Source of the DNA: Eutreptiella sp. 'Long Island Sound 2002'
Taxonomy: Eukaryota; Euglenozoa; Euglenophyceae; Eutreptiales; Eutreptiaceae
Length of the DNA: 64,000 nt
Direction: 5' to 3'
Assembly: GCA_964036045.1 (NCBI GenBank)
Contig: OZ038397.1
Location: 26,529,346 to 26,593,345 of the forward strand
In this document: piece after piece, positions 23,839 through 36,034 of the stretch
Numbering within the stretch: the stretch's first letter is position 1
Layout: the number at the start of each line of letters is the position of its first letter
Program-made: the position numbers and the translations under genes
The notes under the pieces: generated by a model
What the model saw: the letters and a program-made list of their open reading frames with translations, nothing else
What the model was told of the DNA's origin: nothing
The model's database searches: none

Positions 23839-24330
23839 CTAGAGGATTGAATGAAATGGGTGGATGGGCGGGGAGGGAGGGCACAGCGGTGTGGCCAGCA
23901 GACCAGTGGATGGACAGGCATACTTCAGGCTGTGGTTCAAGGGCACGATGCTGTTCACCTTCACCACTAAATCCGAAGGGCGCCTGTTTGTCTCATCGGT
24001 ACCCGTCTCAGTGTTGTCAGCAAGGTCGATGCATGATACCCCCAGGCTTTGCGAAAAATCATGGGACAGCGGAGACATTTGACCCGGCTTGAACCCAAAA
24101 CTCGATGGGGTGCCAGCATTGGAGGGCCCTGGAGACCTTTCCTCTTCGTCTTCGGAGTCCGGCCGTGCGATGACAGGACCGCCGTTGAATGACGTTTTCC
24201 AGCCTGGATTTTCTCTTCGCTCTTCAGGTACAGCGTTGCTGGAGGGCGCCATGGTCCAGTTGACGTTCTGCCTGCGCTCTTCATCGGGGTGCTGTTCTAT
24301 AGTCTGCAAGGCAAGTGTTGCGAAACACAC
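23839..24330 (-). CDS. Hypothetical acidic/Ser-rich exon or open frame
   Basis: A 163-residue minus-strand frame with few low-complexity repeats. It contains RPDSEDEEERSPGPSNAGTP and SLGVSCIDLADNTETGTDET, typical of disordered regions of eukaryotic regulatory proteins. A plausible splice acceptor, CCTTGCAG, lies just inside the left part of the frame (about 24303 on minus). The frame could be an internal or last exon of the gene whose SAM-domain exon starts at 26573, since both are minus-strand. The direct phase between them does not fit, so further exons would be needed. Family not recognised. Confidence 0.35.
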   Translation of the reverse strand: MCFATLALQTIEQHPDEERRQNVNWTMAPSSNAVPEERRENPGWKTSFNGGPVIARPDSEDEEERSPGPSNAGTPSSFGFKPGQMSPLSHDFSQSLGVSCIDLADNTETGTDETNRRPSDLVVKVNSIVPLNHSLKYACPSTGLLATPLCPPSPPIHPFHSIL

Positions 24331-24668
24331 TGGCGCACGTCGAGTGCATCAGGAAGCCGGCCGTGGAGCACAAACCTTCGAAGGGGCAGGGGTCGCTTCA
24401 CCTCAACGACATGTGCACACCATCATCCTACATCTATTCGTGATATCATTTTTGTTGAACGGCAACCTTGTGTGCAAAAGGAGTCGGCGTTCCATAGCAA
24501 ATTGTGAAGTGTATTTGGCCGCAACGCATTTTCAGGGACGCATCTTCTGCAGAACACACTTCGAATTGCAAATGGTGTAAACTGGAATTGATGCGGTGAT
24601 TTGGCCCAAATAGATGCGGTGATTTGGCCCAAATAGTGATCACTAGTCGCGTTCCATTGCAACACCTC

Positions 24669-24700
<32 letters not shown>

Positions 24701-25336
24701 CTTCCCCACGTTCTTCGAAACCACAGCAGCAGCTTCTTTTTCGTCATGTCCCTTCGCTGTTTGAGACAATGGTTCCCCCACCACAGCCGATGGGGTTGTG
24801 TACCAAGCGCGTCCCACAACGTCTGTATTGGTGGTGGGTTCTCTGCAAAAAAAGGTGTGGCACTATCAACAAACATGCATGTAGTTGGGAAGCATGAAAC
24901 AGGACGTGCTGCAAAGCCAAAAGGACAACGGCAACCTCGATGACCATGAATAAGGATCTGGGGGGGAGGGGGTGGAGTGTGCGGAAACTCAGCATGCCAA
25001 CAACAAAATTTCATGGTAGACCGGACCTCCACAAAACTCCCACATCCCGTGGATTGGGACCCTTTCTTACTTGGTGGAAAACTGTAAGAACCACAGTGAA
25101 GGTTTGAAGCATTGAAACACAAAAAAATAGAAAAAAATGGCAATTTTTTTTTTGCACAAATAGTCGTGGGACGTGCTACATGGCGTGGCCGAACCATCCC
25201 CAGTACCGTGTGCGGCTTTTGCCTCTGGCACCCTTATGCTCTCTCGAAGTACTGAAACCGTGGCACTGGTCACCATGAATTTATGCTGAGCCCTATTATC
25301 CGTTCCATTTCACATTGCGTTGGCCGTGTTTCTTTG

Positions 25337-25370
<34 letters not shown>

Positions 25371-26288
25371 TTGTGTGTGTGTGTGTGCACACGCGCATGC
25401 GCGTGTGCCAAGGAACCATGAGTTCAGAGTTGTTTTGGGCTTGCAAGACTAATGGTGCACTGACTCTGTGTATGTGTGTGTGTGTGTGTGAGGCATTGTG
25501 CGCGCGCGTGCGGGCTCATGCTCTGGCACGCTGGGCTGCATTGGGGCTGGCAGCACTTGTGCTCGAGCGCGCTACGTCTCATTACCTAGCACCTGTGCCG
25601 TAGCGCACAGGGCATTGGGGCTATTCGCACGTGTGCTCTAGCGCAAAGGGTTGGATGGCCAGCACCTGTGCTCCGGCGTGTTGGGCAGCATCGGGGCCGT
25701 TAACACCCATGCTGTGGCCCACATAGCTGCATTGGGGCCACCAGCCCACACGGGCCGCATGGGGTCCCCATCCGTTGTCCTAGTTTGAGCCTCATGCGCT
25801 TTTCTTTGCTCGCCACTATCAGTGCTTCCACCCAAGTACTTATAACAACTTGGTGGGGGTTGCCACTAGGGATGCTCCTATCTCATGCACCCTGTTCACC
25901 GACGCTGGGCGGGGCCCTCATGCCCCGTGCTCCACGAGAGCACCAGAGCACCGGAGCACGGGTGATCACACGGCCATTCGCATATAGCAATCAACATTGA
26001 TGAAGATCCCACCGTCCTTTCCACGGTGAAGGTGTGTCCCATGCGCTTCCATCGCGGTGTGTGTACAACCATCACTTTCGTATGCCCTTACCAAAGCACC
26101 ATGGCACTTGTTGAGACCCAAGAGCTCAATGACCCCCAAAATGACCCCCTCAACGAGCCCCATATCACCCGAATCGACCCCCATTGACCGTGTGCATTTG
26201 AGTTGTTTTTGGTGTGTGTGGCATGGGGGAAGAGGGTTGAAATGTATGGCACTTAAATAGCCTATGAGCCATGAACTTGGATTACGAC
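24331..26288. other. Microsatellites and degenerate tandem repeats; possible intron
   Basis: Contains a 23-bp tandem pair (GATGCGGTGATTTGGCCC plus AAATA, near 24587-24637), a CA array at 24672-24700 and a GT array at 25338-25390. Degenerate units around GCATTGGGGC and GCACxTGTGCTCxxGCGC fill about 25517-25770. A perfect 10-bp inverted repeat CCCGTGCTCC / GGAGCACGGG lies at 25924-25933 and 25953-25962. It could be intron sequence of a minus-strand gene. Confidence 0.5.
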
Positions 26289-26573
26289 TCACAAATTATT
26301 GGGTTGGGCTTGAGATGGGTACTCATCGTCAATACAATGCGGTTTCGACCTGCCAGCATTGTTTGCTCTTGCATCGAGTTCCGCTTGAATGGCATATAAC
26401 AATTTTCTTCTTGCGCCAACCTTGTGCATTCCCATGTTTCGAAGTTCATCTTCCGTCAACATGAGAACCGCTTCCATGCTCTCAATCTCGCTCTTCTTCA
26501 AAAGCTCGTAATACTTGCGGAGGCCATGAGCCCCGAGCCATTGTTCGACGATGAGATCCTCATTGGCACCCAT
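26289..26573 (-). CDS. SAM-domain protein, first exon or short ORF
   Basis: The minus-strand ATG at 26573 (context CGAAATGG) opens a 94-residue frame. Residues about 9-66 read as a sterile alpha motif: VEQWLGAHGLRKYYELLKK, then LTEDELRNMGMHKVGARRKL and a final LLYAIQAEL helix. SAM domains mediate protein-protein, sometimes RNA, contacts in signalling and scaffold proteins. The frame ends at TGA 26291-26289, but GTGAGT at 26292-26287 is a consensus splice donor overlapping it. The exon may therefore splice onward to the left. It is the best host-gene candidate in the window; the gene model is incomplete. Confidence 0.6.
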   Translation of the reverse strand: MGANEDLIVEQWLGAHGLRKYYELLKKSEIESMEAVLMLTEDELRNMGMHKVGARRKLLYAIQAELDARANNAGRSKPHCIDDEYPSQAQPNNL

Positions 26574-28989
26574 TTCGAAATCAGCGCCGAGTGGTTGTGC
26601 ACAAAAGTTCCAACACTACCTCGAAGGAGTTAGCACATAAAAGAGGTGCTGTAGCAAATCGGAACATACGGGGACAACGGGAGGAGAGGATAAGCGGAGA
26701 GAGAGTCACAAAATATTTGAGAAAAAAAGGATTGGGACTAGATCATTCGGATGGTTCGCTTGTGATGCGGCACACGAATCAAGTGAGGTTTTTGTGGTGT
26801 TTGCGTTTGGGGGGCGGGGGCTCCCCGAAAATTGGTCCAAAGAATTCCTTATTGGCCGTGCTCAGGAGTTTCTATCGTTATTGGCTCTCATGCAAGCCCG
26901 ATGTGGATGTTCGTCTAAAGGTTGGAGATCTAGGGACAACATGCAACCAAAGGCCTCGACGCCACACTGGATCCAAAGACAATCTCTGCAACCACAACAA
27001 CATTTCTCAAATCGTTGCACTCCCCGTTTTATATGTGGCAAAGCTCCAACTCCATCGTCAACAATTTTACGACTTTGTGCTTGTCGACTATGTCCCACAA
27101 CACAGCGGGATCACACCCTATCGATCCATCGTCAAATTATTGTTCAAGCAGTGACGAAATAGCTTAAAAAAAGCATTAAATACAAAAAACAATAACAAGC
27201 ATTAATTGTGACAGTTCCCTTTTCCTACAACTTCACGTTGCTATCAAATTGACGTGGGTGTCCCAATATTCCGCACAAGTTGAGTGCATCGTCGATTTTC
27301 GGCCGGAAGTACTAACTCAAACCACAACGATTTCATAGGTAAATGCAAAACAACGACACGGGCAAAGGCTCAATAGTTTAGAAAAGCATCAAAGCCGCGA
27401 AAGTAGCGAGCAACAATAAACGGTTCCGATTTTTTGCCACCGCACGAACTTTGCAACCACGTGCCACGCATGTGAACGCACATCCGGACACCATGTCACG
27501 TGCACACGAAACGATCACCAGCGGGCCCATGGCTTGCTTTCTCGTGCGCATAGACCTATTTCGACATCTACTTAGCTGTCCCCACATCCCCTATCCATCC
27601 GTGTTTTTTGTGCCATGTGCAATGCGCCATACGACGAAAGTTGCATAGGGGAGGGTGCTAAAGATGGCTCTATGGTTGGCCCCTGTTGCGCAACAGAGTG
27701 AGTTAAGTGAAGTGATTTTATGATTCGGATTCGGCGAAAGCCACGTGACACTGCCTCGCCCTATTCCCATCCTTTCCTTCTCATGTACTCGGATTTGGAG
27801 GACAAATGTATCGAAACTAACATGCTAATCAAAAGTGACTATTCAAAACCATCCTGTGCAGTGTGTGTACAGTGGGGACATTTTTCCCCATGCCGGTGGC
27901 AGGGTTTTTATTCACATCATCCAACATTTCACATCATGACATGTGCTTTCTTTTGCCTTGCTTCTTCCCAATGTTTCAAGGGGAATCTACATTGGTCGTT
28001 GGGAGGTTCACACAAGTGGGTTGTCCCAAAAACCTAACTTGGTCTAGTTAACCCGTTTTTCAGCGAAACAAAACGGGCTATAATACCCCATTTTTAGAAA
28101 AAACGGGCCTTTAGCCCGTTTTGTTTTTAGGAAAAGGGTTCGGGTTGTCACACATAGGCCGTGTATAACACACACATCGTCCTGAAAAAATAAACAAAAT
28201 CTCGTCTATTTACTGCATACAATCCACGTGTGAATGCATGCTGTATGTAGCAAAAAAGACAGCCCCACGTGCCCGACAAGAAGCACCAGCACAGGGTTTT
28301 ATAGCGATTTTCATCGGATTCGACAGTTTCCCTTCTCCGCATTCTCAATAGAGAATGCGATGTAATTTTCTATGCAATGACATTATGAATTTGGCGTCAC
28401 ACGCACCATAACTCAAACTTGTCATTCTCTTTTTGCGAGAGGTAATAAACAAGGGTGCTTCCACCATTTACCTTTTAAATGTCATGAACAACTGTCGATC
28501 GTATGGCAGGCCATTCATGCTCAGTGATAGCGGGTTCCACCCTACAAAAATTAGCAGGTTCCAATCTAGCTCCAATCTGCCTTGCCCGGGACCTTGGATT
28601 TTCTGATGCCAAACATTGGTATTGTAATGGTATTACAAATACAAAGTCTCATATGTGTCCCAAACCCCAACATTTTCGTCATAAAGTGATCAACCTGCAA
28701 TTCACTATGAACCGTAACCCAATCACTCTCAGTTTGGCTCACGTAAGTCTTCGTACTGCAACTGTCGAATAGCCGCTTGTCCTCGCGGCGATTACAACGA
28801 CAGCTTAATCCGAGACACTTAAATCAAGAAGAGACAGGAGCGAGCAAAGCCGCGACGACCAAGGGGGATGGTGCCCTACAATACACCACCGGACTGAGAC
28901 AGAACAACGGACGACGAAGCGAGGAAGGGGATATCAACACACTGGGGGCAAGTGGCAGAGCCTAAGAGATTGGGCGGTGCCGCGCCAAC
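26574..28989. other. AT-richer unique sequence, no gene supported
   Basis: A 187-codon plus-strand frame at 26591-27154 has no recognisable motif. A 15-bp perfect inverted repeat, AAACAAAACGGGCTA at 28066-28080 and its inverse at 28112-28126, encloses further ACGGGCC sequence and could fold or be a small transposon relic. Base composition is more AT-rich than either side. Confidence 0.5.
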
Positions 28990-28999
28990 AGCATGTGTT

Positions 29000-29078
29000 T
29001 TTATCCCTGGAGCATAGTTGAGCGGTAAAAACACTTGACTAACAACTCGACGACCTGAGTTCGATTCCCGTGCCCGTC
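29000..29078 (+). repeat. tRNA-like relic (SINE head or tRNA pseudogene)
   Basis: A perfect A-box consensus, TAGTTGAGCGG, lies at 29015-29025 and a B box, GTTCGATTCC, at 29059-29068. The T stem (CTGAG against CCCGT) and the acceptor do not pair, so a functional tRNA is unlikely. Confidence 0.55.
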
Positions 29079-29940
29079 TTCGTAAGGATTATGTGCAAGG
29101 ATAATCAACGCCACTCATTGTTGTTTGGTTGCTTGGTGTTGTTTGGTTGAGTCGAGTCGGTTTCCATAGTTGGCAAAGCACACGGAGCAATGGGCTTATC
29201 AAAGGCAGCATTGTGAAAACCGAAAGCTATGTAGCAGAAGGTATAAGTGTGCTTTTTCGCCGTCATTACCATCATGTGTCATGTAGCACATGCATGAGGC
29301 AAAGTATAGTGATGTCATGTCCTTCGTGTGACATGTGGGGTGTGGCGCCACTTGTGGGTGTCGTCATACCCCTGTCGGTGTTCTCTCCCTGTCCCTCACT
29401 AGGAGTCCTTGTGTCCACCGATGGAGTTCTTTCACATGTTGTGCAGGGAAGCCATTCTTCATGAGCGTCTGTTTAAATGACCCCAGCCACCATGTTCCGG
29501 AGGCTTGTCATTCACAAAAGCGAAGCACTCAACGCACGATGCATTTTCGCGATGCCACGTCCCAACCCACCTCGAAATGCGATTTTTGCTCCTTTGCAAT
29601 GCGACACACAGCAAGCTCAAGATTCAGATGGCCATTAAGCAATTTGCCATACAAGTAAACGTTTTGGTCGAAACGGGGGACAATGGACAAGTGTGTTTCG
29701 CATTGACTGATTTTGCTTTTAGCGATTTTCGTTGTTGGATTTGCTGTTGGACTTGCTCGTCGTTCCCACGTTTCGTTCCCTACTGGAAACAATGAACATA
29801 AGGGAAAAACCCCCGCGCGTTAGATTACAGTAATATGTCACTTAATGTACCCTGCCAAAAGTCTAGCAATGTACCCTTTTTGGGGTTTTTTTCGGTTGCT
29901 GAAAGTGGGTACAAAAGTGCAGCAATGTACCCAAATTGGG
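29079..29940. other. No gene supported
   Basis: A minus-strand 87-codon frame (29792-29529) contains RFDQNVYLYGKLLNGHLNLE and could be an exon. I see no domain and no supporting neighbours. Confidence 0.4.
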
Positions 29941-29949
29941 GATGTGGCT

Positions 29950-30035
29950 GTTGCCGCACTTGTAGGTGAGCGGCAAAGCACAGGGGACCTCTTTGCCACT
30001 GGAGGCCGGGCGGCGGTTCGATTCCTGGCGATCTC
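29950..30035 (+). repeat. Second tRNA-like relic
   Basis: TAGGTGAGCGG at 29963-29973 (one mismatch to the A-box consensus) and GGTTCGATTCC at 30015-30025. It lies about 950 bp from the tRNA-like relic at 29.0 kb, in the same orientation. No closing acceptor stem. Confidence 0.45.
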
Positions 30036-30599
30036 CTTCAAGCATCCGCCGCCCCCGCACCTTTTGGACCCCTCGAAAGGAACATTGAGAAAAGATTATT
30101 TGCTCAGGTTTGTATTTCATTTGGATATTCGAAAGGTTTTTTTGAATGTGGCTTGAATTCTTGGATGTTTGTCGTCAGAAATCAAGATGCAGTGAATTCG
30201 ACGAACCAGAAGTGAGACAAAGCGTTCGACGAGGCCGTTGAGGTCTTGTTTTCCACTCCTTGGACGCTTTTTTTTGGTGCCATTCGTCGAGTTAGAGTGA
30301 GAGGTATGACGCTGAGATTATCACATTTTGGACTTGTTACAGAGACGAATCCTCAGCGCCGTCAGCATCAGCTTCTCCCAGCGGCGGCGAGAGACCCTTG
30401 TGTTGTGCGACGTATGTTTTCTTGTGCTTTCGGGGTGGTACCTCTTGTTTGTGGCAACATTCGTTGAGTTATGAGCCGTGATGAAGTTTTGATGGCCATT
30501 TTGAAACCAAGATGCAGTTTCACGGAAAACTGCCCCTAGCACCCCGGGGATTGAGGGAATGCATAGTGCAAAAAAAGTTTCACGGAAATCGTCCAGGGA
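30036..30599. other. No gene seen; left flank of the LINE relic
   Basis: Unremarkable sequence. Two stretches about 30 nt apart (around CAGTTTCACGGAAAACTG at 30515 and AAAGTTTCACGGAAATCG at 30575) are similar and lie just before the LINE relic. Confidence 0.4.
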
Positions 30600-33181
30600 A
30601 GGTCGCGGGCCTGGAGATCCGCACGGACGGGGGCTGGCCTCACCCTCATCAATGTCCACGGAGGTCAGGCAGGCTGCTCTCCATGGGCGGGGCGGGCGGC
30701 CTTCTGGGCCGACATACGGTGGGAGGCACCCGGTGGTCATCGCCGGCGACACCAACATCTACATGGATGCCACCACCAACCCGGCCACGGAGCACTTCCG
30801 AGCGGGCTGGGAGGCCTGCGGTTTCCGGAGGGCCACGGCAGGCGGCGTGGGGGACATGAGCCCCACGCTCCACCCATCCCGGCAGAGGGTGGACACCTTC
30901 CTGGTCAACGAGCCCCTCCTGCCGAGGTCCCTGCGGGAGAGCGTCTGGGCCCGCGGCATGGCGCACCCCCAGGTGATCGGGTCGGACCACCTTCCGGTCA
31001 GCCCGGCCCTGCCGGGCCTCCTCAATGTGGCGGGGCACACGGCGATGCCCGCCCCCTACAGCCACACGGAGGGCCGCCTCCTCCCGTACGACGCCGAGGC
31101 CGCGCCCGTCCAACGCTGCCTGTGGGCGGCGGTCACCGCCGCGCAGGACGAGCCCTCCCTGGCGCCCTGGCTGGGCCCCGCTGAGCAGCACGCCTACGGG
31201 TCCATGCCCGCGGCCGCTGTGGACAAGGTGTTTGAACACCTCCACGCGGCGCATGACGCCTTGGCGCGCGTGGTGGGGCGCCGACAACCGTCCCCGACGG
31301 AGTCGGACCCGGCGGGAGGAGACCCCCCTGATAGTGGGAAACGGCTACAGGCGGCGATCCTCTGCTACGACGCCCTGGCAGCGTGCGCGCCAGCGGCGTA
31401 CCAGGCGAACGCGGCCCGGCACGGCATCCACTCCGAGGCAGCGCTCCGCCTCACAGAGCAGCTGCGAGGTGCGTCGCCCGGATTCCGCCCAGCCACACAG
31501 GGCCAGCTGCAGGAGGAGCTGGAGAGGCAGGCAGCCACCCTCGAGGAGGACATCTGCCACTTGCGCGCACTCCTGGCAGCCGACCGCAAGCGCGCCATCA
31601 AAGATTTCTGGCGCCGCCACGCCCAGGACATCGCCCAGCGGTGGAAGGCCGTGCGGGTGGCCATAGAGGTGGAGGGCCAGGGCCCGTCGGGCTTCTGGAA
31701 CGTGCGGGTCCCCAACACCCAAACGCTCTTCACAGAGGCTCACGACGTGATGTCCGCGGTTCGCGCCTTCTGGTGTGAACTGTACGACAAGCGCCCGGTG
31801 GACCTTCCCGGCTTCCAGGCGATTCTCGGCCGCCACGTGCCCCGGGTCCCTGAGGGGGCTTGGGCCCAGGTCCAGCGGTACTCCATGCAGGACCTGCGCT
31901 CCGCGCTGGACAAGGCCCATGGCAAGGCCCCGGGCCCCAACCACGTGGAGGCCCGCTTCATCAAGGTCCTCCCGGCGCCCGTCCAGTGGCTCCTCGTCCA
32001 CTCCTACCGGGCCATCCTCCGCGGCGCCCCGCCGCCGACGCACTGGAGGGACGCGCACATCTGGCTCAGCCCCAAGGTGCCGGGATCCGCCACACTGGAC
32101 GACTACCGCCCCATAGCCCTTGGCCAACGGGACATGAAGCTGCTCACGGCCCCCTCACCCAGCGCATCACGGAGGTGCTTACGCGACACGGGCTGGTCAG
32201 CGACTGGCAGCAGGGGGCCCTCCCCGGCTCCAATACCGGCCCCCCCCTGTTCATGGCGCAGCGGTAGCTCCAGCGGGGAAGGCCCAACTACGTCTTCGAC
32301 ACCGCCCCGCACGGCGCCCTCCACCTCATCCTGCGCCACCTCTCTGTGCCGCCGGAGGTCATTGACCTCCTGCTCTTCCTCCACACATGCGCCAGGCTGC
32401 GCATCGTCACCGCGCACGGGCAAACCCCGAAAGCCCCCTACTGTACGCGCTCCTCCTGGAGCCCCTGCTCCGGGCCCAGGGGCACCGCCTACGCCCGCCC
32501 GGGGAGGCTGCAAGGGGCCTCATCCAAGCTTACATAGACGATCTTCTGGTGGTGGCCCACACGCTGCGTTGAGGGCGTGGAGGCGTTGGCCGCGTACCTC
32601 GGGATGATGGGCATGGAGCTCAACCCCCGCAAGTGCACCATGGCCACTATAGAGGGGTTCCCGGGCCTACAGCTACGCCTCTGCCCCCACCTGGAAAACC
32701 CATGGCACTGGGTACCGGCGGCAGACTCCGTCCCCTACCTGTGACTCGAGCTGCAGCCGGATGGGGAGTTCCCCCTGCAGCGCAAACACCGGCTGCGCCT
32801 GGCGGCGGTGCACCACTGGTGCCTCAACACCCTCGCGCCGCCGAAAGTGGTGCAGGACGTCAGCCTGGCGATCCTAGGGGGAGTGACACAATACGTCGCC
32901 CCCTTCATCTCCGACAACTCCGACACCGCGCGCCACCTGGACCACATCACGGTCCAGGTCGCGAAGGACAGGGCACGGTACGCTTTCGACGCCTCGCGGG
33001 ACAGCCTGCAGGTTGACCGGACCCGGGGGCTTACGCGGGTGCCAACGCGGTGGTAGCAGGCAGCGGTGGCCCTCATGGGCACACTCGTCCACCACCGCGC
33101 GCCCCCTACGTGCACGCCGAGGTCACCAAGATGTTTCTGGAAATCGCCGGCGCGCATGGCATATGCCCCGAGGTACACTAC
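30600..33181 (+). pseudogene. LINE relic: AP endonuclease and reverse transcriptase
   Basis: The 5' end is truncated within the endonuclease. Surviving landmarks are GLTLINVHG (frameshifted), VVIAGDTNIYMD, and SDHLPV near 30983, the classic exonuclease-endonuclease-phosphatase motifs. The RT follows: WLSPKVPGSATLDDYRPIAL near 32062, LLYALLLEPLLRA near 32445 and the catalytic AYIDDLLV near 32530. At least four frameshifts (about 30630, 32145, 32430 and 33105) and in-frame stops (TAG about 32265, TGA about 32742, TAG about 33054) show it is dead. It ends abruptly at 33181, where element C inserts, so the rest should lie to the right of the window. Confidence 0.85.
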
Positions 33182-33713
33182 TGTAAGTGCGGCTAGCCCC
33201 ATCTGCTCAGATTTTCAGACATTCTGCCCAGATTGGCTACATTTTGGTCATTTTCTTTGCTTCGGCGGAATCGCCGCCTCGCAGCTCAGTCTCAGGATAT
33301 TTCCTATATATTTCTGATATGCCGGATTTGATTCCGCGGTCCATTCCCCGTAAATCCGCCGCGTTCCGCTATTTTAGCTGGAATCGCCATTTGCCGCTGA
33401 CGCGCGCTCGCGGGCCAGATCGGCCAACCATTTTTACATAATTGGATTATTTAAATCTTTTCAGACAGTTTTGGACACTCAGATGTATTTAGAATAATCC
33501 GCATCAATTTTCTTCATAGACTGGGATTTTCTGCCGGATAACAATCAGCATGGATCTTGCTTCTGTTGTCGCTGCTCTCGCCTCCGTTGGTGTTCGAGTA
33601 TCCGGTTCTACCCCCAATAACAACGTCCAGGGAGACTCCTCGCGTGCCTGCCCCACTGGTCTTGCCGGCCCCGAGCCCTCCGGCACCATCAACGACCCAG
33701 GGCAGCACTTTCA
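33182..33713 (+). repeat. Element C 5' LTR
   Basis: 532 bp, starting TGTAAGTGCGG and ending CACTTTCA, followed at once by the primer-binding site. It is colinear with the B LTRs at 49936-50467 and 60180-60711. The gag ATG (33550) lies inside it. Confidence 0.92.
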
Positions 33714-36034
33714 TGGTAGCAGAGGCTACCTGAATGTTGTTCCTTTGGTGTCCCAACCACAGCTAGCTCCCCAGTACGGCCCCGTAGACCCGGCCGCTCC
33801 TGGAGACGTAACAATTACGCTGCCGTGGTGCTGTGCGAACGAGGCCTTGAGAGGAATGCCTTGCGCAAGCCCAAGCTGCCCAAGAAGGGCACAAATCAGC
33901 AGCTGTGGAGGCCCAGATTACCATCAAGATCCCAGTCGAAATTGGCCATCAAGCAGCTGGAATCTCCCAGCCTACGCCGATGGCAACGCTCCGGTGGAGC
34001 TTACGGACCTGGCAGGTACTAATACTCCTTACCAATGTCCACATTTTGAGACCATCGACGCCGACATTGACGACATTGAGATGGGTGGTCCAGGTGAGGT
34101 ACCTACCTATAATCGACCAGCCAATTGGGCACAATGGGACAACCATTTGTCTTCAGAAGTGACCCGTAACCTTGAGGCGCTTGAGGCCCTTTGTCTATTA
34201 GCCACGTCTAAGCTGATAGGACAAGAAAGAATCGCCTCTGATTTTTTATTCGAATATTTTTTCCTCCTTCAAGAAGAAATTAATACCAGGATGTGGTGGC
34301 GTTCTCAAGAAGATGACTCTTTTGCCATTTTTTTGCAGATCTGGAAGGCAAGCCCCTTCCCGAAGGAGAAGACCAAGGCACCTGTTGCCGGGCCCTCCGC
34401 CCCTCATCCCCCTGTTTCCATCCGCGACGATCTAGCCGCCGCGGTTGAGGAAGGAATTTTAGAGGCAGCCAGGCAGGCAAGCCTGGAAATTAGGGCTGAA
34501 GGAGCTCCCCAAGTGGACTCCTGGCTGCGAACCACTGAGATCAGCGGTCCGACAGCCTGCTCAGGCCCTTCAGGACACGGTATGTACTGTCCTGCCGACT
34601 GCTCCTGCAGATTCCAGCGAGATACTGAGCTCCAATTGCTCAAAGATCAAATGCAACTCATCATTCAAACGTTGGGAATTAAAAATCTTTTCAAGACACA
34701 CATGCGATCTGAGGGCGCATCATCGGTGGAACAAGTAACAGAACCGTCGGAGGAGGCGACAGAAATTTTTTCAATTGCTCCTTCGGTGGACTCTAAGACC
34801 ACCGATGCAAGGATCAGCAGGACTAAGCTAAAGGAAAGGGTTACAATCTCTCGATCTCAGAGTAGGACGGCGAAGGCTAGGACTGAGGCTCAAAATGCCA
34901 AGCGAACTGCCTCCCGTACTGCCCCTCCTGCTGCTGATTCCAATGCATTAGCCCAGATGTTGCTCGCCCAGACCCTCGCCGGAGCTGGTGTGGCTAATGA
35001 TGCCGCCAAGGTGTCTGCCATTACGGCCGGTGTTGGGCTGGATTCACTTCTAAATCCTACTTCATTGCGACTTCGTCAGGTTGCCAAGCAACCGAAGTAT
35101 AATGGGAACCCCAGACGTTGGCCTCAGTTCCAACGGGAATTTAAACTGTGGGTTAAGACTCAAAAACTCCAGGATGATCAGTTCCTGATGGCCCTCTTGG
35201 ACTGCCTTGAGGGAGCGCCGGCCAACACTTGGCTCAGGACCTGGAGTGATCGTGAGGATTCAAGTTCCCCCCTTACCTTTGATGAGGTGTGGGAACAGTT
35301 GGAGGTACGTGGATCCCGGCTGCCAGAGGACCATTACCACCAAATGTTGAAGAATTTTCCTTCATTCTCGCGATTAATCTTGCACGAAGTGCAAGACAAG
35401 AGACAGCGCTTCTGGAATTTAGTGGAAGAGTCTGAACATTCAGGCAAAAAATTTTCTAGTGCCGAGCTGAAAAATCTGATTTTTGACAAGATCCCCTCCG
35501 AAACTGCCGCCACCCTTCGGAATAAACAGTCCGAAGAAAAGGTCAAGACCTGGTGGGCAGAGGTCGAAGGCTTTGATGCCTCGGCCAACAGGTTTACGGT
35601 CAGGGAGGCACTTCAAAAGTGCTCCCCCACGTCGTTTTCCAAGGTGAAATTCACTGAAAACACGTGGAAAATCAAATTTAATGAACACGAGGATCGGGAC
35701 TTGTTTGTCCAAGTCCTCAACAAGGGAGTAAGTTTCCACGGCCATCGCCTGAAGGCCAGGAAATGGGTGTTTTCGTTCACCCCGCAGGAACTGTGGGAAG
35801 AGGTTGAGCGGCTCGCTGACGCCGCCAATCAAAATTTCCATGAGGGTCTTGGGGGAAACAAGAATACCCAGCAAAACACCCAAAATGGGGCCCAAAAGGG
35901 TAACAAAAAGGTGAATGACACCCGGAATGTTCAGGATCACTGTAGCATCTGCCTTCTTCTAGGTTCTACGAACCGAGCTAAGTCGCATTCTACTGGTAAT
36001 CACCGATGGTCTCCTTACGATCACAAGGTGATTG
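33550..36034 (+). CDS. gag: Element C gag, interrupted by element A
   Basis: The ATG at 33550 lies inside the LTR. About 828 codons follow before the insertion point, without an internal stop. The layout matches gag of element B: a variable N-terminus, then a capsid-type domain around PKYNGNPRRW, FLMALLDCLEGAPANTWL and FDEVWEQLEVRG. A Cys/His cluster CSICLLLGS...H follows just before the break. Beyond 36034 the frame runs about 20 codons into the LTR of element A and stops at 36096; these residues are not native. The Gag C-terminus and Pol should lie right of the window. Confidence 0.85.
33714..33726 (+). other. Element C primer-binding site
   Basis: TGGTAGCAGAGGC directly abuts the LTR end. 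TGGTAGCAGAG is complementary to the 3' end of an initiator methionine tRNA of the ...CTCTGCTACCA type. It is translated as part of gag. Confidence 0.8.

Larger units (their letters stand above)
33182..36034 (+). mobile_element. Ty3/gypsy element C, 5' part, interrupted
   Basis: Same family as element B. It starts with a 532-bp LTR, then a primer-binding site and gag. It is broken at 36034 by insertion of element A. In intact element B the sequence continues ...GATTG then GTGAAAATG at the matching place, while here GATTG is followed by the LTR of A. The left flank ACTAC (33177-33181) is the expected target duplication; its partner lies outside the window. Versus the B LTR there are about eight substitutions, so C is older than B. 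Confidence 0.9.

Noticed and set aside
26591-27154. 187-codon plus-strand frame as a host gene
   Set aside because: No domain, no clear codon pattern, overlapping frames opposite, and it abuts the better-supported SAM exon on the other strand.
29000-30035. Functional tRNA genes
   Set aside because: A and B boxes are present but acceptor and T stems do not pair, so I call them tRNA-like relics.
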